From Zygnema cylindricum (taxonomy: Eukaryota > Streptophyta > Zygnematophyceae > Zygnematales > Zygnemataceae): a DNA stretch of 64,000 bases. Each line of letters begins with the position of its first letter. Within the stretch, counting starts at the first letter, position 1. The stretch is taken from assembly GCA_037447655.1 (NCBI GenBank), contig JBBHKE010001810.1:124001-188000 (forward strand), given 5' to 3'. The position numbers were made by a program, and so were the translations under genes. Under the pieces are notes generated by a model that saw only the letters and a list, made by a program, of their open reading frames with translations, did no database searches and had not been told where the DNA came from. Below, in pieces: positions 36,687 to 49,710 of the stretch.

Positions 36687-38579
36687 ATGTCGACCAACCA
36701 AAACCCCAAACCCTTCCGAACCACCGCAATCCCCAACCTATTCTCCCAAACCTCCAAAAATTCCTTACCTCACCTAACCCAAACCCTAACCCAAAACCTA
36801 ACCCGAAACTTAACCCAAACCCTAACCCAAACCCTAACCCGATCCCTAACCCGAACCCTAACTCTAACCTTAACCCTACTCCTCACCCTAACCCTAAAAC
36901 TCAAACCGACCTTCGCTCAAGAAACCGCTCCCTCCGACGCGCCGACGTCAACTTTTCCCCTTCCCATATCCACAATTTTGACGGCGCCGGTTTCACTTCC
37001 GTCAGTTTTGACGGCGCCGGTTGCGCTGCCGTCAATTTTTCCATTTCCGCCGGGCGCCAACCTTCCCCGGTTTCCCCCTCCCCCGGGAGCGCCCGCCGCG
37101 TCTCCTCCCTCGCCTTCCCTCCTACCCGGCGCGCCCGGCCCGGCCCTTACTGTAACCGGGTCGAATGTAACGGCGATTCTTGCGAATAATGGCGAATATT
37201 CGGCGCTCCTCTCTCTCCTGCAGGAATACGACCTTGTAAATACGATTAATGATAGGTGAGGGAGGAGAGGGGGAGCGAGGAGGGGGGGAAAGGGGAGGGG
37301 GGGAACGCGGTTGGAGAGGCTGGGAGGGGGAGAGGGAGAGGGAGAGGAAGTGAAAGTTGACCTTGAAACTAGAATTACTGAAAAATTTCCTCTTTTTTTG
37401 TTTTTATTTTTCCTTCCCCTCCTCTCTCTCCATTTCTAATTTTCCATCCCTCTCTCTCCCTCCCTCTCTCTCCCTCCCTCTTCCCATTCCTCTTTTCCCC
37501 AAATCACTCCCTTCCCACTTTTTCTCCCCTTGAATGGCCCTCCCCTTTCTCGCTTTTACTCCTCTCTCCCTCTCTTTTCTCTCACTCAAACCTTTCCCTC
37601 TTCCCCACTCTCATCCCTCCCAACTCCACTACCTAAACCTGCCCCTCCCTCTCCCCTCCCCCCCCCATCCCTTTCCCTCCCTTCCCTCTCCCTCCCCTCC
37701 CCCTCCCCACCTCACTCTCCCCGGTCTCCCAAGGCCTTCTGCCCGGTAGATTCGTCGTTTAATTCGATCCGAATCGAATTATCTCTCTCAGAACCGGCCG
37801 CCTCGGTTCGTCCTCCGGTACCACATTCTCGTCGGGTACTACAACTTCTCGCAGCTTTCGGGGCTCCAAAACGGAACGGTGCTCGCGACATATGCCGGGA
37901 TTTCCGTTCCGTTGAGCGTCGCGGACGGCGGGAGCGTGCAAATCGGAGCCGTCGATCCCGCGCTAGCGTCGGCGGTTGCTGACGTCAGCAACGGGACTAT
38001 GATGACGTCAGCGGGGCGAGTGGCGACGGTGGACGGGCCGGATGTGTCGACGGACGGGTCGGGGATTTTGTCGGTGCAGGTGGGGGAGGGTGTGGGACGA
38101 GGGAGAGGGAGGGCGGAGAAAGAGAAGCGGGAGGGAGAGAGGGAGGGAGGATCAAATGTTATTTGGCACTATAGTTTCTAATTTTAACCATGTTTTTAGT
38201 GTGCATTTTTCTATGCATAGTTATGAATTTCTTATCTTTTTTATTCTAAAGAGAATCTAGCTCACTCCCTCTCGCTCTCTCTCGCTCTATCTCAATCCCT
38301 CTCATTCTCTCTCTTGCTCTCTCTCCCTTTCTCTCCCTCTCTTTCCGCCCCTCTGTTTTCCAGGGCATCAATGCGGTACTTCTTCCTCCTGGTGCCTTAT
38401 CTCCGGCTCCGGCTCCTTCTCCCGCCCAAGATTCAATCTCGACCGTCGGTTCCGATGCAACTCCAGCGGATGCTTCAAATGGAAACTATGGAACGAGTGG
38501 AACCTCAAAAAACGGAGTTTTTTGTATATTTTTAAGTGTGTTTATCGTGTCGGTTTCCGTTTTCATTAATTTTGTGTAA
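36687..38579 (+). CDS. fasciclin-like arabinogalactan protein (single FAS1 domain, GPI-anchored), three exons
   Basis: Exons: 36687-37255, 37734-38079, 38364-38579. The N-terminus is a Thr/Leu repeat ending in a hydrophobic signal-like stretch (TLTLTLLLTLTLKLKPTFAQE), then a Pro/Ala/Ser-rich AGP region. FAS1 landmarks follow: ALLSLLQEYDLVNTIND, AFCPVDSSFNS (H1 region), FVLRYHILVGYYNFSQL (YH motif), NGTVLATYAG, and VATVDGPDVSTDG with ILSVQGINAVLLPPG (H2 region). The tail has the glycomodule SPAPAPSPA and ends hydrophobic (FCIFLSVFIVSVSVFINFV), a GPI signal. Family role: cell-surface adhesion and wall organisation. The H1 region is in a different phase from the exon-1 join and from FVLRYH, so either the sequence has local indels near 37734-37800 or the gene is damaged. 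Confidence 0.8.
36775..36900 (+). repeat. degenerate telomere-like (CCCTAA/CCCAAA) repeat within coding sequence
   Basis: CCCTAACCCAAA-type units with 6-bp periodicity run through codons for alternating Leu and Thr. They lie entirely inside exon 1 of the FAS1 gene and form most of its leader peptide. Confidence 0.8.
37256..37733 (+). repeat. low-complexity first intron of the FAS1 gene
   Basis: The donor-proximal half is G/A-rich and the rest is almost pure pyrimidine (CCCTCCCTCTCT-like). Proline/leucine/serine-rich ORFs read from it are composition artefacts. Confidence 0.7.
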
Positions 38580-41203
38580 AAGTTTAGTATTTTGTGTAAA
38601 TAGTATTTAGTGTGAAATTTTTTTCATCGACCGTTGTTTTATTGACGATTCGATGATTGAGGATTTTTTTTGGGTTTTTAGTTTTGGGTTTTCCATTAGT
38701 TTTGATTTTTTTTTGTAGATATTCTTTGATTCGTTTTTTTTTTTTTTTTGATTTTTTTTTGGGAAGACGGGACGGTTCTTTGAACGGCTAAGGGCATAGT
38801 ATTTTTTGAGGAGGATATTTTTTCGTTTTAGATTTCATCGTTTTTCAGATTGTGAAAAAAAAAACATATTCGTTTTTTTTATTTACAATGATGAGTTAAT
38901 ATAAATTGTATGCAAAAATTTTGGAACAAAAAACTTTCATTCTTTTTAGTTGAACTCTTGTTTTGTTGTGTTTCTTTTGTTAAAGCTTTTACGATATTTT
39001 TTTTAATGGCCTTTTTTCTATAAATGATGAAATGGGAAAAATTAAAAGTCCAGATAATCAAGAGTCAAAAAGTCAAATTGTATACAGTCCACAAAATTGG
39101 GGTTTTATAATGGAATCGAACATTTTACTGAGATTTTCCCGCTTTTTTTTAAACTTTATTACCGAGAATACAATTTAGATCTCGGATCATGATAAAATAC
39201 GGATATCACTGTCACCAATCAGGGCACTTGGATTTAGGTTTTCTTTTTTAGAGATCAATGACTTTTTCGGTTCGGAAAAGCAAAAGAGGGGAAGGAAGGA
39301 ATTGGTGAAGAATTATTTTTCTTCCACATGAACTGCTGCAGGCTCTCCTTTCTCCCTCTCCCTTTTCCTCTCCCTTTCCCTCTCCATCTCCCTCTCCCTT
39401 TCCCTCTCCATCTCCCCCTCCCTCTCCCACTCCCTCTCCCTCTCCCTTTCCCTCTCCCTCTCCCTCTCCTACTCCCACTCCCTCTCCTTCTGCCTCTGCC
39501 TCTCCCTCTCCTCCTATCAGTTTTCGATTTTTGTTTTTTTTCTTAAAATTCACCAAATGGTGGTATTACCGTATATGTCTACATTTGCGGATTGGGGGAA
39601 GCCAATAGAATCGCCTCTGTACAGCTTATGTACCACATTTGGTACATTTCTAGATCTTGTACAGCTGAATCGACCGATATTATGAAAAATCGGTGACATC
39701 ATCCACATACATCATGATTTTGCATTTCCACGTGGGACATTTTCCGGTGCAATGTGAAAAGTAAAAGTACATTTGGTAATTGTACATTTAGTAATAGTAT
39801 ATTTTACTGCCCGTTACTATTAATGTCAATGACTTCTATTGGAGTAAGTGTTTTTTTGACCCAAAACCATAAATTAGTATTGATAACACCAATACCATAT
39901 CGAACCGCTTTCCGAAAATTGACTTGATGTAGTCATTTGTAATAAAGTGTTAACAATATTTATCCATTAACTAGTGATGGGCGGTGTGTAGGGTTTATTT
40001 TACCACGGACGACTATTTTTGACCGCTTATTCATTTACCCTCTAACATCCTCTGATTTCTATGGATATAACTAATAAATAAAAAAAAAAAAATACAACTA
40101 TTGTTCGTACAACAGTCACAAGCGTTCAAGATGTAATCTCACTACTGAAAATGATTCAGACGCCTATTTGCCTATTTCCTGTAAAGAATGCATTTATGCT
40201 GGTTAAAACTTACAAACATTGCGCCAAAAAAACTTTTTTTTCTATCATGTTGAATTAAGTCATTGAGCGGTTCACGGCAGTGAACATTTTGGATTAGTGT
40301 CGTCGACGGAGAAATCAGCATTATTGACATTATTTTATCCTCCCTGGACAAGGAACTGACAATGTGGATGCACGTTGTACTTTTCCGACAAGCTCATTAT
40401 TAGAAGGTGAATAGGTCTTGGGGCATATATACTAGTCTTGGAGCTAGTGGGCATGGTTTCAGTCCTTTAAATGAGGACATTGATATAACGTCCTGTTAGA
40501 ACCACAGTGTGACATGCACAAATCAACCCATGATGGCGAATGCCGAGGTCTCTTTTGTTCTACCCATAAATAAAAGCAAAGGAGCTTTTCACGAACCTCT
40601 GCAGCTACTTAACCAACTTGACAAAAACCATCTCCGAGTATGTTCTCTACTTGACCTAACACCACAGACCGAGCGTAGGGATGTGATAGGCCATTGGCGA
40701 CATACAAAGTGAATCAATGTCAAACATGAAAAGCGCAGCTTAATCTTCACCGTCTTAGAATCTATCCGCAGACCCGATTGACATTTCAGTTTTAAGGTCA
40801 AACATTTCATGACCGAACAGACTAGCGTGCCCATTTTTGGTTGACAAAATAGTTGAAGATAAGAGACAATCATAAGCACTATTTCTTTCAAAACAAGGAT
40901 TTCACATTTGATGTCTTCAACCGCCTGTATCTGCATCGTCAGGCATATTACAAGCCAAAGAATAATTTATTTCCAAACATCACAAAAACCCAAGGCAGCT
41001 GGAAATGTATCGATAACCTCACAGTAAATTGCAACAAGAAAGTACCACAGCAGTAACAGTTTACATTTTGTGGAATAGATGTAACATTCTGTTCTTCTTT
41101 CAAAATAAAACTATCTAAAGCTAAACCATAAGTTCCAGAACTCGAGGCCAGTCATTCTCAAACAATTTCACGGTACTCTTTTGAAAATCCCATCCACATG
41201 CTG
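38580..41203. other. 2.6-kb region without a supported gene
   Basis: T-rich 3' flank of the FAS1 gene. It contains an imperfect CCCTCT/CCATCTCC microsatellite at 39345-39515. 40500-41203 is probably 3' UTR or flank of the minus-strand splicing-regulator gene; no second gene is recognised. Confidence 0.5.
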
Positions 41204-44200
41204 TCAGCTTCGATTCCTGCACATAACAAAATCAACAATAAGATGAAGTCAATAAATGATGATGAAGGTACATTCACGGTGAATCTTACCAAAATCTTGC
41301 TACGACATTTAGGTCAAGTTCCACTAAAGCTCTAAAGAAACATAATGCTCTTTGTTACATGTCATAAGTTTGTCGTATGTCGTGACTTTCACATTCCAAG
41401 AGTGTAACAAAAAGTTCTTTATACTACAATGGAATCTCATCCTTACAAAAACAGATTTTCATCACTTCATGAAACTCCAAAACCTATACCAGCGAGATTT
41501 AGACAGCCCAGGCAATAATGTACATAGAGCTCGACAGTTAAGATGAAAGGGAATTTTCACACTGCACAGAACAAAATACAAAAAACAATATTTGCCAACG
41601 GGCTACTATAAACATACTCCATTAAAACCAGAAACAAAACAAAATGTTGAACAAGCGAACCTGTGAGCTCTTGGGTGTGGTGAAGGGGAACGAGAAGGAA
41701 CTCTGTAATGGGATCGGTTGATAGTCCTTCCAGGAGACCTGCAGAACAATAGTTCGGTTCCTTAGACATCGAGCTCATCTCTCACCCAAATACGCCTTCA
41801 ACAAATAAACTAAACGACACATACGAATTCAGCACACTGGTTACTAAATCGACCTCCTCTGCTTGTATTGCTAACAAATACGCATCACCTAAAAGGATAC
41901 ATAAGACAAGTTAATAATATGTGCATCATCTGATTAATGTGTTCCCCTTGTTGTCTTTTCTTACTTCAAGTTCCCGAATGACTTATGGTGTGAAAAAGGC
42001 ACCCTTCTACAAAAATTCTGCTAACACTTGTCCCGCACTTGTTTGAAAAGATTTATAAATAATATGATTGTAAACAAAACCAAGGAAACGGCAAAAATAG
42101 AAATTCAAACCATTAAAGTATTACCTGAATGCCACATGTTGTCAATGACTCCATTAAAATGTTCCAGTAGAGCCACCTTACCTTGAATAAGAACGAGAAC
42201 GACGTCGACGAACAGGACTCCGACTTCTGCTTCGTCCATCATAGTATCTGAAGGAAGACATAGAGATATCACAAGTTTCAAAAAGAATAGAATGTGAAGT
42301 ACCCCGACAAACAAACATCCTTCGACAAAAACAACGGATTTGACCATCAGCATGATCATTATTCTCAGGCAAACAGAGCATACAGAGTATGGTAAAACTC
42401 CCAGAATGGTTTTGCAGATCCATTATCAAACCCCGTGATTTCATAAATCGAGATATGACACAGTAAGTAAAGCAAACCCGTCTCTACCTTGGGGATTGGC
42501 TTGGGCTTCGACTTCGGTGGCGAAATTGGGCCTGAGCTCTGGTAGCAGCTGCTCTATCACGCATCTGTTTCTCATGTTCCTCTCTTTTTGCAACATCTGC
42601 CGCGGTATCCTTTTTGACTGCAAGTTCACACACAAAAAAGGGAGAATGGGATGAATGAGCCTTTCAGAAACATACAACAAAACAGTAGATTACATGCCAC
42701 CTCCCTACATGTAACAGAGGGAGGTTATACGGACACACTGATAGTTTGTGCAGCGAGCCAAGGTAAAGGAAAGGGAAAGAAAATATAAGGGCCTAGAATA
42801 CTCATTCATTTCAAGGACTCCACAACTTGAACACCATTATATAAGGAGGTTCACGTTCAACCTACTTTGCTTTGTCAACTGCTTGCTCATGATTCGTTTC
42901 AACCTTTCCTGTGGTGTCTCTTTCTTCTCTCCTTTATTGGCTGTGACCACCGGCTTACTCAGCTTTGCCAGAGCAGCACTTGAGCTGCAGTACAAAATAA
43001 GACCAAAGAACAAAACATTTGAGTAATACACCAGACTTACTTCACCAGTTGATAATCAACAAGACACCGATTAAGCTCGTAACGGCAACCATAGACCATT
43101 CCCTCTGAACCACTTTAAACCGACAAGCTTCACGGGCGGCAGACTGATAATACAAGAAACTTTATGTTTCCCTTAAAACATTCGCTACTATCAAAAATTA
43201 CCTGCCAACAGCCTGAGGCTTTTGTTCCCAGGACCGCCTTTCTCTGTCAGATGATGTCGGAAGAAGTAATGTAGGACCCACAGATGATGCAGGATCACTT
43301 CTCAACGCCTCAAGAATAGGACCGCGTCCGGGTGCAGATCTGCTCCAGAACTCAGAAAAAAATCTCTCTTCAGAGGTGGACATTTGCCCATAACAAAAGC
43401 AAAACCTGCAAAAAGAAAGGTGGTATCGAAATGTCCTACATCCCCTGTAGGCACCATTATAGAAAGTAGTGACCACCCTTCCATCATAAATTTTTCAGCA
43501 CATCTGCAATCAGACTACCGACAAACTTGAAATTAGTTCAACCATTAAAAAATAAACAGAAGTGGCAAACCGTACAGAAACGAAAACATCCAGAAACGAT
43601 ACAGGTAAATCTCGTCGGATGAAAGATATGACGGCCAGACGGTAAAGAAGTTTCAATAGAAAATAACACCCAAAAAAGCTTCCAAAGATCCTCGAGGATC
43701 CAAAACGTATCCATACCACTGAAGTTACCCCGTCAGCTCAAGAGCACAACGTGCAACCGGAAATTTTATTGTCCTCCTATTTGCCAAAACCCTTGTATAT
43801 AACCTCCTTGCATTTATCAGAGTCACAACCAGTCTAAATTTAGAACCTGATCAACAACCATCGTGTGGATATCGAGTTGGCTTCTCATGGGGAGATGGCT
43901 TGCAAGGGTTTTAACGAGCCCAAAGCCCAACCTACCCAACGAGAACCATCGTCTCGTCCTCCGTAGGCTAGAAGTGACAGCAGCCCATAAAGCTGCGAGG
44001 AAGAATCCAGACACAGAGGGCCGTTTTCTGCCATCAGACAATCGTTGAGGAATTGAAAGGGGCCAGTGCTCCGACCGGGTTGTGGAGTTACGCTGAGGCG
44101 ACGAGGGAGGAGTCAGTCCACGCGCAGTAGCAGGAGCCTTATCGCCTGCCACGTCAAACTCAGTGATAAACTCTATTTTAGGAAGGGGTTTTTCCCGATC

Positions 44201-47200
44201 TCTGCCTCTCTCCCGGTCCCTTTCATGATCCCGTCGACCATCACGATCACGGTCGCGATCTCGATCTCGATCCCGATCGCGACTTCTCCATCGATTCCGG
44301 TTTGGTGATGCCGAACGTGAGCGAGTCCGTTGCCTGCAAAATATCACACGTGGATAATAGAAGATCAACACAAGCAAATAAATTCCCCGAATAGCTGCTC
44401 ATCAGACATTCCTCTGACATTCTTCTCGTGACATCCCAATGTTCCCTAAGGAGTTGCACAGATGTTCCCAAGAGATTGCCCTCACACTCTGCTGAGGTCA
44501 CCTGAGACTGCTCTGACATCCTACAGACATTCACTTGACAGAATATCTCCTTAAGGACGTAAAAGAGATTATAAGATTGAAAGAATAAAAGCGGACATGT
44601 GAACAGCACTGAGCATGTCATAATCTTAAAAAAGAGAAGCATGGATAATGGACATGGTTGTGACATACAAGTGAGAAAACATACAGAAAATGAAACAGGA
44701 TGTGATAGGCAAGAAAAGGATCAATGTCTACAAAGCTTCTCTAGATGTTAGCTTGTAAATAAACTGGACAAAAGCAAAAGTCATACTGAGTTATGGTACA
44801 ATCTTGGGAGCTAAAAAGACAATACAAAGGAGGAGCATAAGACGTGAGACACTTTCATGCTGCAACTGGTTGAGGTGTCTCCACGGTTGCTCTGACGAAC
44901 AAACTATGTTATACTGGATACATTTTTCCAGCTTTAGAGAACTTGTTTAACGCAGTGATAGAAAAAGTGATGGAACTAACAATGTACTCATTAACCTCCA
45001 TAAGTATGCAAAAACAAAAAAAAACACAAATCATGCTAAATCAAATTGAGGAGTTGACGCAACAGTAAAATCAGCTAGAAACCCACAAATGTATGACCAC
45101 TGTAGACAATCCTAATTGGAAGTTGAAAATTCAAACGAAGTGGAAGGTTTGCCAGTGACGTGAAGGCGCTACTAGAACCTGAATAGCTCTTATAAATAAC
45201 ATCCTTCCTAATAATCTATGTGACACCTTAAACGACTCAAAAAAAAAAAAAAAAATGTACTTAAACCAATTTGCGAAAAGAGTGATGATAATCAACCACT
45301 ATAGTAAATCAACCACAATGGTACACCCATCCCATTTCAGGAACTCGATCTTTCTGGTACGGGTTAAACCTCCATTTTGGTTGTTTAAGGAAAGTGGACA
45401 ACCTACTTTTTGATGCAGAAAGTCTCAAACTACAAGACAAAGATTCTGCCAAACCTTACACTTTACTAACCATCAACATCTTTGCAAAATGGGTCACAAT
45501 ATCTCCAAAAATGTACGTTCAACCTGGTTAATGTCATTCATCAGCCCACTGCGCCTATCTCACATATTGACATATAGAACAACTAAGAACTAAATCCTCA
45601 CTTTTGAGATCGTGGGTATGGTTCATATGTTGGGCTTCCTCGCCGCTCCCTGCAAAAAGAGAAAAAGTATCCCAAATGGAAAACAGTCAATCATTTGCAA
45701 AATTCAGTCGCTATGAAAACACGACCTTAACCAGTGCAAAGGAGAAAACTCCCAATGCTGACAGCCATATTGAGAACAGAAGGCACTTCAGACCTGTGAT
45801 GATCTGAAAATTTGTTGATGGCTCGCATGGTAGTATCGTAGTCCTTGTCCTTCGCCTGTCTTGCGGCCCTACGTCTCTCCTTCCTGCTCATCTTTCTCTG
45901 CAAAACGAAAGTGAAAAAAATTCAAAATGCTTACGTAATATTGGTTTACACAAAGCAACAAAGAAATACAGCAGTTTCACCAGAGTAATTTTTTAAGAAA
46001 AACGGAATTTAAACACCTTCATATGTAGAACATGAGAACTGACCACCAGCATCCAAGATATAACACCTTCCAAGTCTGAGCATGTTGAAATAGAACAATT
46101 CCTACTACCAGTAAAACAAAGGATATGGATATATACCATGGTTGGGTCGCCTTGTGCGAACTGTTTTTGTTGTTTCTCCTCCTCTTTTGCTTTTCTTTCG
46201 AGGTAGATCATCCTATTGAAATCTTCTACCCCATGTTCCTTACCAATCGCAACAATATCCTCATCCTCACTGTCTTCACTGCTCAGGTCCTCCTCATCCT
46301 CTTCATCGTCGTCATCTTCACTTCCCTCGGAATCATTCTTCGCCGCAGTTCCATCATCTCCATCGTACGAAAACCCAATCTTCGCAAAACTTTGTTTCGG
46401 TGCCTGTGACGTGCCTCCTGACTGTTTTAGTCTGGAAAAATGACACCAAAACACAGGAAAAAAATGATCGAGTGATACATAATTAACATACAAGTCAATA
46501 TAGAGAAAAAAGGAACCACAAACGCTAGAAAACAAACACTCTCATGTGTTTGAGGGAACAAGTACTCGATATAACAAGACAATCTTTTAATGCCTGTGCA
46601 AGGACGTTTGGGTTGGAAATATGAATTTACTTGTCCATCGAAAATGGGGCAGTCACCCTCGCTTCTATCTCCATCTCAACATCCTCCAGCCCCTCTTCGT
46701 CAGTCACTGAAAATCACAGCGAATTCATGTTAGTCTAATTATAAAAACTAGTGGCTTCTTGGACCGCTCTAACTGGCCCAATGCAAAAGTCTACCAGCGT
46801 CAGCTTCAAAAATATCCATCCCCAAAGAAAAGAGGCGAATACTGACATCCTCTCCGACGCTGCTTCACTAGATCTCGAAAACGCTCAAAATTTACACGCT
46901 CCTCGAGTTCCTCTTCTTCTTCAGTTTTCTCTCTTGGAGGTCGCCGCTTGGAATCATGCTCCCTAATAAAATCTAGAAGAGCGCGACCATCAAACCTGAC
47001 AAAACAACAAACAATAAAATAATACGCACAAACAACTTGAGATTTCAAATTCCAATGTAATTAGTTTTTTAGTGCTGCTGACCTGCCAGACACTTCATAA
47101 ATGCTGCCGAATAATGATTAACAAAATTTATAAAACACAAACAGGAGACAATATATATAAGGAAAGCTTACCTGTCAATCATGATGTCGTCTTTACCATT

Positions 47201-47665
47201 CCAAGGAATCCTGTCCGCAAAAATGACAAAAAAAAAAAAACCGTTGTGAAAGCATTATTCATACCATTAACAGTATGCAGACTCATCTCGCACGCGCGAG
47301 AAACAAAGGTGGAAAGAATGCAAAACAGCCGGGACAGGGAGAGGTAGAGAGGGAGGTAGAGGAAAGAAGGGGAAAAGCAGGGAAAGAAAGTGAGAACGTT
47401 CTTAGACAATTACAAGTGAACAAGGTGCATAGTGCAGATACACCAAGCCTCTGCTATATTTTTCTTACATTCCTTGCTGCTCCTCAGTTGCCTTATACAT
47501 GGCAACATCATGATACATTTTACATTTAGCTCCCACTACTCTCAATCCTTGTGTTGGATCGCCCCTCCTTTTTGCGAGAAAGACTGCCCTTCTTTCCGCT
47601 CGTTTCTTGGCAGTGTCCATCATGTCGTGAACCTTCTTCTCTGATCTTCTGGCTTCGTGCCACAT
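41204..47665 (-). CDS. CLASRP: CLASRP/SWAP2-like SR-rich alternative-splicing regulator, about 14 exons
   Basis: Exons (minus, 5' to 3'): 47665-47469, 47210-47172, 46995-46847, 46706-46631, 46431-46137, 45897-45794, 45649-45602, 44333-about 44080, 43405-43202, 42984-42866, 42617-42488, 42247-42182, 41738-41661, 41216-41204. The start MWHEARRSEKKVHDMMD and next-exon IPWNGKDDIMIDRFDGRALL match the DRY_EERY N-terminal domain of CLASRP, with ERFRDLVKQRRRG as its EERY part. Then come an acidic block (EDDDDEEDEEDLSSEDSED), RKMSRKERRRAARQ, an RS/RD stretch, the conserved ETPQERLKRIMSKQL, and an RS-rich tail (GRSRSRSPVRRRRSRS). Phases agree at every junction except exon 8 to 9, whose donor is uncertain (44092 or 44076). 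It acts in the nucleus in splice-site choice; human CLASRP binds CLK kinases. Confidence 0.9.
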
Positions 47666-47955
47666 CTCGCCAGACAAAATAAGTTCACTGTCAACGCTAA
47701 AAAAAGCTTTCAGTAACTTAGAAAACTATATAAAAGGCTTGGTCCACTACAGCATGTAGCTGTTTGGCAGCAAATTCTTTTCACCTCTTTTCACATTTTC
47801 TTTGCAACTACTACCACATGTAATAATGCGCAGATTTCTGATAAACTGGGGGGATTCAAAAGGACACATCTATCGTTCGATTTCATCTCTTGAAGAGTTC
47901 AGATGACATGCTTCCCTCGGAATCCTGGCTCCATCTAAGACCTGAGCACACTATA
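47666..47955. promoter_or_regulatory. 5' flank of the splicing-regulator gene
   Basis: Immediately upstream of the minus-strand ATG. No TATA-like or other core element could be assigned. It ends at a MITE. Confidence 0.3.
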
Positions 47956-48170
47956 CTGTGTATTGCTATTAGTGTTAATGTTTTTTTCGCCACTTAAAAC
48001 ACCTTATCTTCGTACACACCTGTCGGATATTTGATCTGACGGTTGAGATTGAAATGTAAGATTCTCAGCTTCCGATTGGCGGTCTCGAATTGAAAATCGG
48101 ACTAGTGTATACGTAGAAAATATGATTTAAGTGGCGAAAAAAATACTAACGCTAATAGCGATACACGGTG
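47956..48170. mobile_element. family C subfamily M MITE, copy 3
   Basis: 215 bp, ending GCTAATAGCGATACACGGTG before TA, with the inner pair GCCACTTAAAACA / TGATTTAAGTGGC shared with the copies at 15553 and 15839. It lies about 290 bp upstream of the splicing-regulator start codon. Confidence 0.78.
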
Positions 48171-48852
48171 TACATGCAGGCTGAAAGGTGAAGTTGTAAC
48201 GTAACGGAGGACCAAGTGATATAGGGTAACAATATACAATACGACATCCTACCAATTGTGTATCGGAAAAGGATGGAAAATTCTAGGCATACACTTAAGT
48301 CGTATATTATACTTTAGGCATATAAATATATAATTGATGCGTACGTTATGGCGTATACCGTAAAGCACTGTAGCGTATCACGTAACACGAACGTCTGGTA
48401 AAGTTCCTATGTCCTAAGATTGTCGCTTTATCCGTACGCCTGGTTGTCGGTACTACGCTTAAATAGTGTGATGTCACGCTGCGCATCTTTCATTCTAGAC
48501 AATCTGCACCTCTTGACGTCAACGTTCGACATTCGGAGCCTGATTCATTTTTGAAGGAAGAGGGTGAAATTTTCGTAACCTCCAGATAAATTCCTTAAAG
48601 CAGAATCTGTGCTGACAAGTATTTGAAACGCAGAAGTAATAGAATTTCAGTCCTCGTGTCCAATGTACCTTCACTTTCCTGTACCATCCTGCTCTTCTAA
48701 AATTTGCAGTAAACAAATCATTTTCTTAGCTTTCTTTTAGGTTTCCGCAATTATACAAATATCCGTTCCAAATATTGCTTGCTTGTAGATTCGTTTTCCA
48801 GCATTACTTTGTTAAGACTCGGAAACCTTCAAATAATCAACCTTCTCACAGA
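48171..48852. other. spacer between MITE and the 78-residue gene
   Basis: No coding sequence recognised. From about 48730 it is similar to 50970-51100 (the TTCCAAATATTGCTTGCTTG region), marking the left part of a local duplication. Confidence 0.45.
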
Positions 48853-49710
48853 ATGGGATGGGGTAACATAGTACTTATCCAGGCGTTGTTGACAGCCACT
48901 GTGATTGGAGCTTGCAAACGTGCCGGCTGGATATCGTGCGTACTAAATAATTTTGGCTGATGCATATCGTAGTATCTGATCTTGTTTGCCAGCAGTGCAA
49001 ATATGGCTTTACTTGGTTTAACTTTGGCTGAACTTTGATTGTATTTGAGTGTCATTGTCTTTATTGTACTTGATTCCAATTAATTGTGCTTTATTTTTCT
49101 CAATTGCATTCGATTGTTCTTCATTGAACTTGATTGTACTAGGTTGTTCATGATTATACTTGTTTGTACTAAGATTTATAGTTTTGCATGGTTTTTCTTG
49201 GTTTCACTTGGTCACTTCTAACTTGCTGAGGGTGGCTGAATTTATTCTAATGCTTATATAACTGCACTCAAATCATTTGTGGAGAAAAGTGAGGTCATAA
49301 TGCTTGATACTATCGGCATTCTCAAACTTCATTGAAAGTATCTGTTGCTGCAGCTGTGACCATTTAACCAATGTTGATTCTGACCTTTTTTTTTTTACTT
49401 TTTTAATTGTGCAGAGTTCATCCTACGAGAGTAAGGAACGAAAAGGCGAGGAAGGTTTTTGAGGTTGCCATCTGGGTTGGAGACAGCATTGTGGACAAGG
49501 TGCATTTTTTGTCCCCCGTTTTTTCAGAAAAAGTACTTCACAGATAACCTGTCCTGTTTTGTTATTGTGGTCAACTAAGGGCAATCTTGCATTCTTACCA
49601 TACTTGCTGACTTATGGCTGTGTCTTTATTCTTTTCATCAGTCAACTGGAGCTCTTGGTGGACTGAAGAAGCTTTTGCCACTACCGAAAGACCGAAAAAC
49701 TCTCAAGTGA
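48853..49710 (+). CDS. small conserved-looking protein, 78 residues, three exons
   Basis: Exons: 48853-48935, 49415-49499, 49642-49710, all with GT-AG ends and phases that join exactly (56 codons across exons 1-2, then 22 plus stop). The protein starts MGWGNIVLIQALLTATVIGA, a hydrophobic N-terminal helix that could be a signal anchor. It continues with a basic segment (VRNEKARKVFEVAIWVGDSI) and a Lys-rich end (KKLLPLPKDRKTLK). I do not recognise the family; a small single-pass membrane protein is an inference from hydropathy. Each exon alone is too short for ORF calling, and the exact three-way phase match is the main evidence. A second copy of exon 1 lies at 51 kb. Confidence 0.7.

Noticed and set aside
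36775-36900. True telomere or chromosome end
   Set aside because: Units are degenerate, short, and embedded in an open reading frame of an identifiable gene.
39328-39556. Pro/Leu-rich and Gly/Glu-rich ORFs
   Set aside because: Both are translations of the CCCTCT microsatellite on opposite strands.
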